Shown: in pieces, positions 39,000 to 50,427 of the stretch
Layout of the letters: each line of letters begins with the position of its first letter
How positions within the stretch are numbered: position 1 is the first letter of the stretch
Source of the DNA: Tetrahymena thermophila SB210
Taxonomy: Eukaryota > Ciliophora > Oligohymenophorea > Hymenostomatida > Tetrahymenidae
NCBI RefSeq assembly: GCF_000189635.1
Contig: NW_002475923.1
Span: 124,001-188,000 of the forward strand
Length of the DNA stretch: 64,000 nucleotides
Direction of reading: 5' to 3'
The notes under the pieces: model-generated
The model's input: the letters and a program-made list of their open reading frames with translations, nothing else
Databases searched by the model: none
Told to the model about the DNA's origin: nothing
Translations under genes and position numbers: made by a program

Positions 39000-40260
39000 A
39001 AAAATGGAAAAAGGATTAAATATACTAAATAGCTCAAATAAAAAAGTTTTTCTAACATATAACAAATATTGAAAGAATAATATCATAAAACACTCAATTA
39101 AAGCTATAAAATATATAAATGTAGATAGAGATTAATAAGAAATCAGAATTTATAGAATTATAAAAGAAAAATAGGTTAGTAATAGGATAATTTGATTGAA
39201 GAAGAAAAATAAGAGAATAATGAGCTTGAAGATAGGATAGTAGGAAATATTAATATAAAAAAGAAATTTTTCTATAAAATATAAATATTATCATCTAAAA
39301 AGTTAGAAATAATGTTATAGCTTATCTATTACCCATACAAAAATTATGGAAATTCAATGACTCTCTTTAAAATTTTTATATATTATTATAGAACTCATTT
39401 CAATGATTAAATTGATACCCTCTTTATTCTACAACTCTCTGTTTATGCCAATTAAAGATTCAAAATTCATAAAAAAAATATTGACAAAATTGCAAAATTA
39501 ATTTTTTTATTTTTTTAAAAAAGAGAAGCTATATTTTATGATCTGTTTTTTGTGATTTTCTTTTTCGTTTTTTTCATTTGGAAGCTTAATATAATTTTCT
39601 GCATATTATTTAATTAAGAAAAGGAATAATTAAAAAACTAATAAAGAAGATAGGTAATAAATAAGAAACGAAATTGAAGAGAATTAAGAGGAAGGCAGAG
39701 AAGAAATAGAAGAAAATGAAGATGATAATTAACCTGGCTTAAGCTAGATAATTTAATAGATAAAACTTAATAGAAAAATTTGGGGAAAACCATGAGATTG
39801 AAAGATAATTTATGTTAGAAAAAATAACAAATATGGAATGATATTATCTAGGAAGTTATAGATTAAAGTATTAGCATTAAAAAATCTAATGAAATAGATT
39901 ATTCAAAAAGAAGGCGATTATTTATTTTTTATAATATTTAAAAAAATAATAAATTTCAATTTTTTCTATTTTTGCTTATTGATGTTCTTCATTTTAATAA
40001 ACCAATACTTTGTTTTGTTTTTTTATAAGTATATGATTCTTGTAGCTGAGAATTTCTTCTATAAGGATAGCTCACTAATTTTATTAAATTCAATGTCCTT
40101 TTAATTTATAAAATTGGTTTCCATAATTATTGGAAGCATAATAGTTGATATAAATAATAAATTTAAAGCAAAAATTGCTAGGAGTTAGCATGAATAAACA
40201 TAAGAAATAGAAGATTAAATGCTTGAATTAACAAAATAAGAACTAAATACTACCTTATGA
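39000..40260 (+). pseudogene. Remnant of a multi-pass membrane protein
   Basis: Ciliate-code frames here encode membrane-like segments: FKIFIYYYRTHF (about 39370), IFYDLFFVIFFFVFFIW (about 39530-39590), and FYFCLLMFFILINQYFVLFF (about 39965-40025), separated by K/E/Q-rich stretches (acidic block about 39660-39730) and ending ...KQELNTTL at a TGA (40258). The frame shifts near 39640-39770 with no clear intron, and an in-frame TGA occurs at about 39838 between parts that otherwise read well. I do not recognise the family. A badly modelled live gene is possible, but decay fits better beside the dead transposase. Confidence 0.35.
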
Positions 40261-41229
40261 TTATCAGGAGGCAAATTAAAACCTCAGTTTGAGGATATTG
40301 AGAGATATTTGTACGATTTAAAAATAAAAAGAATAATATCATTCTCAATTCTCAATTTAAAAGCCAAAATTATATTTCCAAATACGATAAGCTAATTCTT
40401 AGATGGTTTTTTTAATAATTTCTTAAGGAGATTCAATTTGTCTTTAAGATAAGGAAATAAGATATTTTATGTTTCTAAAAAAGTAATATAAGAAAATTTC
40501 AATCAATTCAAAAATGAAATTTAATTTTACTTTAAAATCAAAGTGAAAAAATGGATCAATTTTGATGAAACTGGTGTTGAGTTAGATCTTAGAGGAATGT
40601 AAACTATTTCTAAAATTTGGATCAAAATCAGTAACCATAAACAAAAGCTCGGATGGAGAAAAGTTATCATATTAAGTTTCAATGATGGTAGAAAACTAAC
40701 ACCTGTGATTATTAATAATGGAAAAAGTAATCGAATGATTAAATAGCTTGATAAGAAGGATAGTATAATACAGTTTAATTAAAATTAAACTTCTGCATAT
40801 AATCATAAATTAGGTCATCAATATTGCATAGATAATGTTTTCTTAAAAAATGAATAACCATAAGTTGAGAAAAATCATATTCTATTTCTTTACACCTTCA
40901 TAGTGCTCATAGTATAAATAAATAAAAAGGATGTAGTGGATTACATAGTTTTAAATCAAATACAACACCACACCACACCGTTTTTCTAACCTGTTGGTAT
41001 TTCAGTTAATAAAGCATTTAAATCTATAGTAAAAAAGCTAAAAGAAGGTTGGTAACTTAAATTTAAAATTAAACAAATTAAGGATATCACATAAAAATGG
41101 ATAGATAATCATTTATTGATATTGTTAATGAAGCATGATTATCAATATCAAAGGAAACGATAATAAATGGATTTAAACCAATTTAAGAAATAAATCAACC
41201 ACAAAAGAAAAATTAGTAATAGATATTGA
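40261..41229 (+). pseudogene. Degenerate pogo/CENP-B-type DDE transposase
   Basis: Open in ciliate code to TGA 41227-41229, with no plausible ATG at its head. Starts with a CENPB-type helix-turn-helix text (GGKLKPQFEDIERYLYDL ... LKAK), then the first catalytic block INFDETGVEL, a strand GWRKVIILSFNDGRKLTPVI, IDNVFLKN, and the C-terminal QPVGISVNKAFK...EGW. In this superfamily (DDE_1) the second Asp sits in LLLDxxxxH and the third in QPLDVxVN. Here they read FLYTF and QPVGISVN, so two of three catalytic Asp are gone. Preceded in the same frame by a TGA and unrelated membrane text. It is dead or a domesticated remnant; no terminal repeats were found. Confidence 0.7.
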
Positions 41230-41905
41230 AAATTGATTTAATTGCTCATTCATTATCTAATCTGTACTGTGTAGGGTAAGTACTATTTTAAAATTTTTAA
41301 TTTTTTAGAAATTAAATTAAATTTATAATTTTTATTCAAAATAATAACTTTTTATTCAAAAATATTTTTATATTAAATATTTTCAAACGATTTTATTTTC
41401 ATGGGGCGATTATTTAAATTTAAAATTTATTCACAAATAAAGCCCAAAGGGAGGGTATTATTCAAGAGAACAGAGTAATTATACTTAATATTGATCAAAG
41501 TTAATCAAATTAATATTTATGATATTTCATTTAATTAATTAAATTTCTCTTTTGAATAAATTTGGAGATATTTATGAATTTAACTGTAATTCTACAACTT
41601 TTTTTTTCATTAAAAAAAATTAGTGTAATTATTTAAATCAAAAATGATTAACCATATTAAACTTAAATAAGAAATACTATAAATTTAGTTATTCAATTCT
41701 ATAATTTTTTAAGTTAAAATATTTGTGAATTATTCAAAATTATCTCAGGTTTATTAAAGCTTTTTTTATTTAATATAATTTTTGTTAAATATTCTCTATT
41801 TACGTTTTATTAATAAACTATTATCAGAGAGAAGCCATTTTACTTTTTAAGTAATATTGATTCAGATTAAATAGCAATTTAATTTTTTTAAAAAAGGATG
41901 ATTCA

Positions 41906-41906
41906 T

Positions 41907-41970
<64 letters not shown>

Positions 41971-41971
41971 T
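41906..41971. repeat. TTTC/GAAA microsatellite, about 16 units
   Basis: Uninterrupted tetranucleotide array of about 66 bp in the transposase-flanking spacer. Confidence 0.98.
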
Positions 41972-43808
41972 ATAATCTGAAATCATTTATATCCAATAAA
42001 AAAATGATAAACTTTTTTTTATAATAAAAAATTGATAGAAAATAGATTGAACTTAGATATTGCTATTGTAAATTGAAATAAAATATTTAAAAGTATGAAA
42101 ATTACTTTGATTTAATTCTATGAAAATAAATATTTTTGATAAAAATAGAGGGAAAATTATAGATGCTCTGGTCTGTATATTTATTATTTTTAGAAATTTT
42201 TTAATCAACTACACAGTTAACTTCAAAAACAAATATTTTTTTTACTTAATTCTATCAAAAATTATGATAATATTTAAAAGCTAAAATATTAATAAATAAT
42301 TTATTTAATGATTAATTCTTTCTAATTAATGAAAATTAATGGCCTTTTAAAATACCATTTAATATTTATAAATATTTATCCTTTAAAAATAAATAAAAAG
42401 GTGTGATATTTTTCTATGTTAATATTTATACTAAAAGTATAGTAATAAATAATATTTCTCATCTCAAAATTAAATACGAAAAATACTTAAAATGTTATAA
42501 AATAAAAATTTAAAAGAAATTTTATGATTAAATAGTTTTAATGGTATAAAGATAGTATTTTAAGCATAAAAAAGTTTAAAATTTGAAGCTCGCTGCACCC
42601 TCAATCGATCTTTATATATTTTTATAGAAGAAACTATTTTAGATTGTTATGGATTACTATTAACAAAAAAATAATTTTGTAGAAGAGTATTAAAATTTAT
42701 AGAGACTAATTAAAAATAGTTAAATACTTTAAAATATTAATATTTATTCTCTGCTTTATTTAAACTAAATCATTTCGAAGCGAAGAAAACTTTTTATTAA
42801 AAAATGTCTTAAAAACACGCCAAATAAATTTTGTATCTTATCCTTTTGATTTTAAGCAGCAATTTTTACTAAAAAATTATATTGATATGCTATGGTTTCA
42901 AAAATTATTTTAATAAAAGAAAGCTATCACATTATTCTAAATACCAATATACCAATCAATTAACAAGTGTGAAAAATAGTTTTTTTCATTATAAATAAAC
43001 ATTTATTTTTATACTAAAAATTTAACTAGTTTGTATGTGTTTATTTTAAAATTTGTTAATTAAAAACCTAACTGAGATATAAATAAACTTTATATTCATT
43101 ATTTTGGTAAAATTTATTTTTTAACTACTATTAATCAACGTTTTTATTTTTAAAAATCATAGCCAGTACATACATACATAAATAGTTTTCTGCATTTACA
43201 AATAAATAAGTAAATAAAATAAAAAAATTATCTGTCATTCTAATTTTAGTCTTTGCTTATATTCATAACAGTAAAAGCAAACTATTATCAAATAAAATTT
43301 TTTTTTTAAATTTGAAATAAAAATTGCTTTGTTTATTTATTTATTAAACATTGTTTGTTAAGTTTAATATTAATTTTAAATAAAATAATTTCTTAATTTG
43401 GTTAATAAATTTTTGATATAAATTATTTTTATTATTATATAGACATTTAAGTTAATTTAAATGTAGTTTTATGTCAGTCATACTAAATCTTTTTAAAGAA
43501 TTTTTGACAATATAATAAAGCAGAAAGTAAGAATTTTGAAGAAAGAGCTAACTTTAATTTTTTGAACTAAAATTTTATAAGAAATAAGATAACATAAAGG
43601 AAATATTATTATTACTAATTTAAGAAGAAATAAAAGATTGTTTTTGATTTGTATTTTGATTTAAAATCAATTTGATAAAGATTACTTAAAGCTTAGATCC
43701 TTTGTTTTTATATAATTTTTATTTTTTACTTGATTTATTTAGATTTCAGGTAATAACAGTGATCAGTTAAAGCTGGGGATGATTTGCGAGATTGGAAGTA
43801 GCAAAATT

Positions 43809-43874
43809 AACCTCATTCTAAAGTGAGAATAAAGTCTTTTAAATTCTGTTATTCTCTGATTTAAAAATGAGGTT
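43809..43874. other. Two-step inverted repeat (possible structured RNA)
   Basis: AACCTCATT (43809-43817) pairs with AATGAGGTT (43866-43874), and inside it GAGAATAA (43825-43832) pairs with TTATTCTC (43849-43856), both perfect, around a 16-base loop. The upstream about 60 bases (43750-43805) are unusually G-rich for this spacer. No known RNA family recognised. Confidence 0.4.
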
Positions 43875-44565
43875 TATTATTAATTTAACTTTTTTTTATA
43901 ACCTTAATTTTTTCTCCCCTCTCTTTCTTGATTAAAAAAGACATAATTTTATATATTAATGGAATAAGAAAATAAGGGAAAGTAAAGTAATTCCAGCTTA
44001 TAGACAAAATCATTATTTGTTAATTAATTTACATCTACAGATTTATTATTTATCAATATTTTTAAGAAGTTATGATAAATTTATTTATGGTTTTGTTTGT
44101 TATTTATTCATAAACTTTAACTTATGTTATTAAAGTCAAATTATCGATTGAAATATTTTAAGAATTTAGACTTTTTGATTGGTTAATAATTTTTGTTTGA
44201 AAAGTAAATGAGGTTTTGCTAGAAAGAGTCAATATTTGTTCTTACAAGTGCTGTTGTAAAGTGATTTGGCGAACGAGAAGTTTTATAATAGTTTACTGCT
44301 TACTAATTTTAGCTAAATTAAATTTTTAAAATTATATTGATTATTTTTATTTCATTTTTATTCTTTAGCAAATTAAAGAAAAAGTGGTTAAATCAGTTAT
44401 TAATTAGTAGGTAGGACCCATTAAATTGTATTAAAAAAATTTGATATTTCTTGCATATTCATTCAATATAGTTTTTTTTATAAGAAACATTTATCGATCT
44501 ATCAAGAAAAAGTAATATTTGTAGGCAAATTTATAATTTAGCATTCCTTTTTTAGAGTGACTTAC

Positions 44566-45947
44566 TCAAATTTAAAAGAAAATAGATTCCATAAAGTCAT
44601 TGATTTACTTATTTTCTTCATTAGTTAGTTGTTTGATATTTTAGCGCATTTTTTCTAAAAGTTGTTATTTGCTATTTTAAAATTCTTATTGTATTGCATA
44701 TATTTTTTAATTGAGATGAGTATATTTTTCTTAATCATTTAGTATATTATCAAGGAATATATCATTTTTGTAAGACTTTTATGAAATATTGGCATTTAAT
44801 TTAAACGAAATAGCATCTTCTACACCCAAGATGTACAGTCCCATGATTTAAAGTGAGAGAAGCAACTTTAATTACACGCATGTTTTCACTTCTTGCGAAT
44901 TCACTTTTTTGAATAATAAGCCTATTGTTTGACAAATTTCTTACCAATTATCGTCTTTTTTTCTTTTGGGATCACTATAATCATTAAATTTGTCTAAGAT
45001 TGTTTGAGGATTCAAAATGCTCATAATACATAGCTAGAGCTAAGTCTTTGTAGCAGTATTCTTAGGCTATTAGTTATTTTCAAATAAATTTTGAATAGAC
45101 TAATTAATGTCCTACAACTGCTGAGATGATAGCCTTTATAACCTTGCTAGTTTTAGCAATTAGTGATAGTAAAGATGAGATACTTTGACAAGAGGAAATA
45201 CATTAAGCTTTTTCATGTGCATAATTCTTTCCTACAAAGGAACTTCCTTCTTTTTCTTTGGAGCTCTTTCTTATGAAGATGAGGAGTTTGGGGATATATA
45301 GCAATCAGAATGCTATTCTACCTTCATTTCTCTGTCAATTAATATGGCCAGCGGCGGAGATTAGGTATTTACTAGTTTAGATTTTACATCAAATGACTAA
45401 ATATTATTTTACTCTGCACAGTCTTAGGGTTCAGAGAAAATATTAGATGATTAGTTTTATTGATTAATGTTTTGGTTTTCAATTTCTGTATGTTCTTATT
45501 CAAATATTCAGTTCTGCTGCTAGCATAGTTATGAAATGTATGTAGCTTAGAAATCTTATATATTAGGCTAAAACATCAAATCTATAATAAATAAATAATA
45601 TAATTAATTTAATAATTATCAATTATAATTCAATAAAAATGTGAAAAAACAGTACTTTGGTTGTCGTTATTCATATTATAATTTAAGTTGAACAGATTCT
45701 CCTCAACAAGTGACTCACAATTGTCATCTTTCATATATTATTCACAGCGTGTGTCATGTAATTGAGCAGTTGTCTAAGGATTATAGATTATATCTTCTTA
45801 GATATGATATAGAGATTATTAAGAAGGAAACTATTCACAGAATTATAAGCCGTACTGATACTATTCGGTTGTCTAGTCAAAGTATTGCTTACTGGATTCA
45901 CTCTCCCTGCATTCAGCATTATATAAGTCAGTTTAATAATAATTCAT
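44566..45947 (-). CDS. Unknown Q-rich protein with alternative 3' splice site
   Basis: ATG 45947 (MNYYQTDLYN), donor at 45655, stop TGA 44568-44566. Joining to the distal acceptor (exon start 45494) gives 407 codons exactly, 406 aa. The nearer acceptor (exon start 45581) adds readable sequence (NLMFQPNIQDFQATYISQ) but meets an in-frame TGA at 45510-45508, truncating the product at about 122 aa. The N-terminal third is acidic and Q-rich. The middle has a basic block APKKKKEV, and a helical C-terminal region follows (VFPLVKVSHLYYHQLLKLAR; LLSLQIMGLYILGVEDA). No family recognised. APKKKKEV could be a nuclear signal (inference). Confidence 0.7.
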
Positions 45948-47443
45948 GAAAATATTTAAATCAGGAAATTCACTAAGTTTTTGAGAAAACAATTATGTTT
46001 TACCAGTTTTTGCAATTTATTAAACTTAGTTTTAATTAAATTTTTTTTTTCCAACTCTTTAAATAATCCTTGCACCTATTTAATTGATCTCCTTATTTAA
46101 ATAGAAAAGTTGTACTCACTTCAATAATATCATTTAAATTGTTGTAATTCCAAGCTGAGTTTTAATATTTCAAGAAAGAATTTAGCAATAATTTTCTTGC
46201 ATTAAATTTTTTTTTCGAGTTTACTGTGAAATAACTAAAGATGGGTTTTTAAATGTCTGCTATTGATAACATTATACTTGAAAACTATTGCAATTTAATA
46301 ATTTTGTTCTGTATTTAACTGTTAATTTTTAATAACGCAGTTTTTAAAAATAGCCTGAATTTATAAACTGCTTAGTAAGACAGAATATTATTCACTAAAT
46401 ACTTTTTTTTAGCTTACAAAAATCAAACTTAATATAATAATCCCTTATATATCAAGATTTAAATAGAATACAAACTAGTGTCAAGTTTCTTGAGGAAAAA
46501 GCCAAAAAATTCAAATAAATCATTAGTTCTGTCACTTAATAAAAGTTATACTTTTAAATTTAGAAAGCATTTAAATTTGCACAAAGAAATTTTTAAATCA
46601 ATCAGAAGCTATAAAAAATATTTTGATTGTTTAAGTAAGATAAATAATTTTTATTTTTTATATGGAATAAAAATCATTTTTAAAAAAATAGTAATTATTG
46701 GTGATTTAAATTTTATTTGTTTTAAAATTAAATTTATCCAGCTTAAAATTAAAATTGAAATAAATAAAAACACAATTTTAGTTTTCCTTGATTTTCTAAG
46801 TTGAAAGGTTTTATAATATGCTATTTAAAAATACTGGATCATTATTATTCCTGTACAGTTAATAAATTTACAAAATTTATTTCAATCCTCAATTTTATTT
46901 TAAATTATATTTTTGATGAACATTCCAATCCATTTATCTATTTTTTGTAATATTTGATAATCAATATCAAATACATATTATTTAAATATTTTTATACTTT
47001 GATTTTACGCTTAGTAAATGAAAACTTTATCAATTACTATTATTTAGTATATTATTTAAAATTAATAAGGATCCTAGGAATTTTAATTATTTAGAATAAT
47101 ATTTATGTATTTAATCTATTCTCTTATCCTTTCTATTTGTTTCTGGTTTGTTGAAATTCAAAATTCAGGCAAAAATAGTCATTTTATTTTACTGATTTTA
47201 CAATAGTAAAATTTACCGAAAAAAAAAAATGAATAATTAATATAAAAAATCCTTTGATTAACAATAAATCTTAATAAAGTAATTTTGCGGACATATAAAT
47301 AACAGATAAAGTATTTAAAATAAATTTGATCTTTATAAATAAGTAAGTAATTCTATATATTTTCATATTTTACTTGCAACATATTTTTAATCATAGTAAT
47401 AAAAATAATAGCTTTAATATATTATGGCTTTCTTTATATTTAT
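45948..47443. other. AT-rich intergenic spacer
   Basis: Open frames at 46478-46804 are low complexity and lack an ATG; not called. Nothing else supported. Confidence 0.5.
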
Positions 47444-49478
47444 TCAAAGATCCTCTTTTTCTAAGTCAATGACAATATTTTCTTCTTCTTTTGAATTTTT
47501 TTATTCTCTCTTAAAGCTATTTTCACTAAGTTTATGCTAATCGACTGCTGCATAAGCTCTCTTTATGGCTCTCTCCAAGATTTGTAATGCTTTTTTTTTG
47601 TAATTAGCTAGATTGTACAACAACTCAAGATTTTCAACATAGATACCTTATAAATTTTTCAGAACAAACTCCTCGTTAGATAGTTTCTAAAAATAAATAT
47701 AAAAAACATGGATGTAAATATATTGTTTGCATATAAAAAACTACTTTTAAAAAACTATCATATTCTTATTTTTAGGCTTCTAAAACGGGTTGGAATTACG
47801 GTCTAATATCTTTCTAATAATACTTTGGATCGTTATATTTTCCTTACAAGCATTTTTCTTTGATTATATTGATAGAATCAATCAAATTAATATCGGGGTT
47901 TTTGTATATAACTTCTCCTAATTAATTTTAAATATTAAAGGAAAATTTGCATTAATGTTACTATGATATTTAAAAAATTATGTACTTATGTCGTCTCTGC
48001 ACTTGCATGAAAAACTTCTTTTAAGATTTATCACCTATATAAATACATCTATTTAGTGTAGAAATTCTTTGTCTTTTCTTACACATAAATTCCCTTTATT
48101 AATGTTTGCATAAAAAAGAATATCTTCCATGCACTAGCTTATTTCTTTTTCGTTAATGATCTTAAGTTAAACACAATCTTTTGGATGATTATGGTTGATT
48201 TCTCTGTTGAAAATGAAATAGTGTTCAGGGTCTTTATCTAATTTTTAAAGACAATTAATATTAGCTTAAAAAGTAATAGTTAATACTATAATGATAGACA
48301 AGAGGTCTGCCTTTCTGATAACCAGGGATAAAGACAGTCAAATCAGAATTTTCTTCCGTTTAGAAGTATATCTTCTTCAAATAATTGTTTGTTTAACGAA
48401 CAAACTCAAAACCGGGTATAATATAATAAACTCCCTCATAATCTATTGAATATTTGTAAACGTGTAATCTACGATTTTAAAAAAATGAGTTTTTAAATAA
48501 TAAAAATTTTTAAAAAAATGAAAAAAATTCATACAATGCCCAAGAAAAATCTGCAAAATCAACCAGTCTCTCTTCTTTAAATCCAAATATTTATTTCATT
48601 TGTTTTTCTGTGTAATTACTAGTTAAATTTTTAAATTTGTACCAATATTGTTGTATTTCCATTTTCTTTTCCATGAATTTATGGAGCATGTTTTTATCTA
48701 TTGAAGCCAGCACTTACATTTCTGTTAGACCAAACGTTAAAATAGGTACGTTCATGGTGCTTGGAATATGTGGCAAATAAAGTGAGAATCTGCATAAATT
48801 AAATTAAATATAAAGTAAACTTAATTATATAATTAGTATTACATTGAATGATTAATATTCTCTATATGTAACAGAAGATTAAGAACTAGCTATATTTCCC
48901 TTTCCTTTTAAATTTAAAATATGTCAAAGCACAAATCCAAAATGAAATGCTAAAAAATTTAATACATTTATAAAAATTAAACATTATTTTAATATAATTA
49001 CATGCTCAAATTTCTTTAAAATATTTTTAAACTCTTCGAAATTATTCTTCATATCTTTATAATTGTAGAATGTCTTTGGGTTTAATTCGTTAGTCAAACT
49101 ATTTTGTTTATTGCTTCTAAATATAAAATTGTCATCAGTTAGATTCTTTTTTGGCACCAAAGAGATAGTCTAATTGTCAAATACTCTAAATTCAAAAGCG
49201 GGGTTTATATGCTTAAGCCTTTAAGCCATTTCATTCAATTATTCCGCTCTTTGAGTTAGATTGCCGCGAGATAGATATTAATCATAATTAAATTATTTGC
49301 ACTATGATTCTGAGAAAGTCATGCAAACCTATTGAATATAGAGTATTTCATTATTTTTGAGCTTTTCAACTAGCTCTTTTTCATCATTTTCTGCTGCTGG
49401 CTATTTTTATTGCTATTCTTTATTAACATCGCTGAAAACAAACGCAAATAAAAAAAGGCTGATAAAAAGCGATTTCAT
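47444..49478 (-). CDS. Secreted/ER-targeted SET-like protein (SETD3/LSMT-like fold)
   Basis: ATG 49478; about six introns, including one at about 48960-49010 and one at about 48218-48265; TGA 47446-47444. Begins with a clear signal peptide, MKSLFISLFLFAFVFSDV. The body carries five N-glycosylation sequons (NLT, NQT, NLT, NLT, NYT). Then text typical of RuBisCO-LSMT/SETD3-type SET proteins: YLPHIPSTMNVPILTFG, VYYIIPGFEFV, and VYHYNKDPEHYFIFN, with a helical Rubis-substrate-binding-like C-terminus (IYVENLELLYNLANYKKKAL). In active relatives PGxxLxNH follows the core; here it reads PGFEFVRQ, so the Asn-His is lost and methyltransferase activity is doubtful. The junction near 47970 is uncertain. 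Role unknown. Confidence 0.6.
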
Positions 49479-50427
49479 GTATAATTTTTAATAAATTATT
49501 TGAAAAAGAAGTCTTTAAAGTGTTGGTATTATAATTTCACAAAACTAAAGAAAGTAAAATGCAATTTACAACGTGAATTAATTAAATAAATCTAAAAACT
49601 ATTTATAATCGAAAATCTAGCAAGTAAAATTAAAAATGTCTATTACATTTTTTATTATTTTAGATTCCAATATTTAAATTTAAATTGAGTTTTCTTTAAC
49701 CTACCTGCCTATATAGATAGATATCAATTTATGAAAAGCAAATTTAAATAATTTATATTTTTTAATAACAAGCAAATGGCAAATGTATTAAAGCATATTA
49801 TGATTTTAAAATATCTTTAATATTTGAAATATTTTTTATTGAATTTACATTATCTTTCAAGACAAATTATATTTATCTTTGATTTCCAACATAAAACACT
49901 TCACAAAGAAAGCTGGAAAATCTATCTATTATTAGTAAAAAAGAAAAAAGCAAATGGCAGTAAAAAATATAATTTTAAGAAATTAAATAGAATTTTAGTC
50001 AATTATTTTGAAATTTTTTTGAACAGTTTATTCATGATATTTAAATTTTCTTGGTTTTATTTGCTTATTTACCTCTTCTATTTTCCTAAAAATTATTTAA
50101 TTTTTTTATGACTCCAACTAATTATTGGAAAATCTTATGATATAAAATAGTAAAAGTGAAAATTAAAAACAATTATTGTGATTTTTAAGAAATTTAATTA
50201 AAATTTAGTTAATGTTTCCTCATTGATTTATTAATTAATTTATTTATTTATTTACATGCAATAACAATAATTATAATAATAATGTACAATTAGAATTAAA
50301 AGAATAAGAAATTTAGATGTTTTTTATTGATGTTTTATTGTGACTGATTTTAAAAACTTTTTATTATTTTTTAATGACTTTTTTTATAATTAGGTTGGAA
50401 AATTGGACTACTACAACACAATTTTTT
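49479..50427. other. AT-rich intergenic spacer
   Basis: Between the SET-like gene start and the histidine-kinase stop. Standard-code open stretch at 49824-50111 is low complexity and is not called. Confidence 0.5.

Larger units (their letters stand above)
41230..44565. other. Long AT-rich region without genes
   Basis: 3.3 kb with no coding frame that looks real in either code. Contains the TTTC microsatellite and a long hairpin (separate entries). Confidence 0.55.

Noticed and set aside
43750-43765. Second hAT terminus (CAGTGATC-like text)
   Set aside because: Matches only the first 8 bases, with no partner inverted end or target duplication nearby.
45710-45949. A 79-codon plus-strand frame
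   Set aside because: Antisense of the first exon of the unknown Q-rich gene, whose minus-strand frame has coding character and splice continuity.
46478-46804. A 108-codon plus-strand frame
   Set aside because: No ATG start, low-complexity K/I/F/N composition, no intron-exon context; expected by chance in this A/T content.
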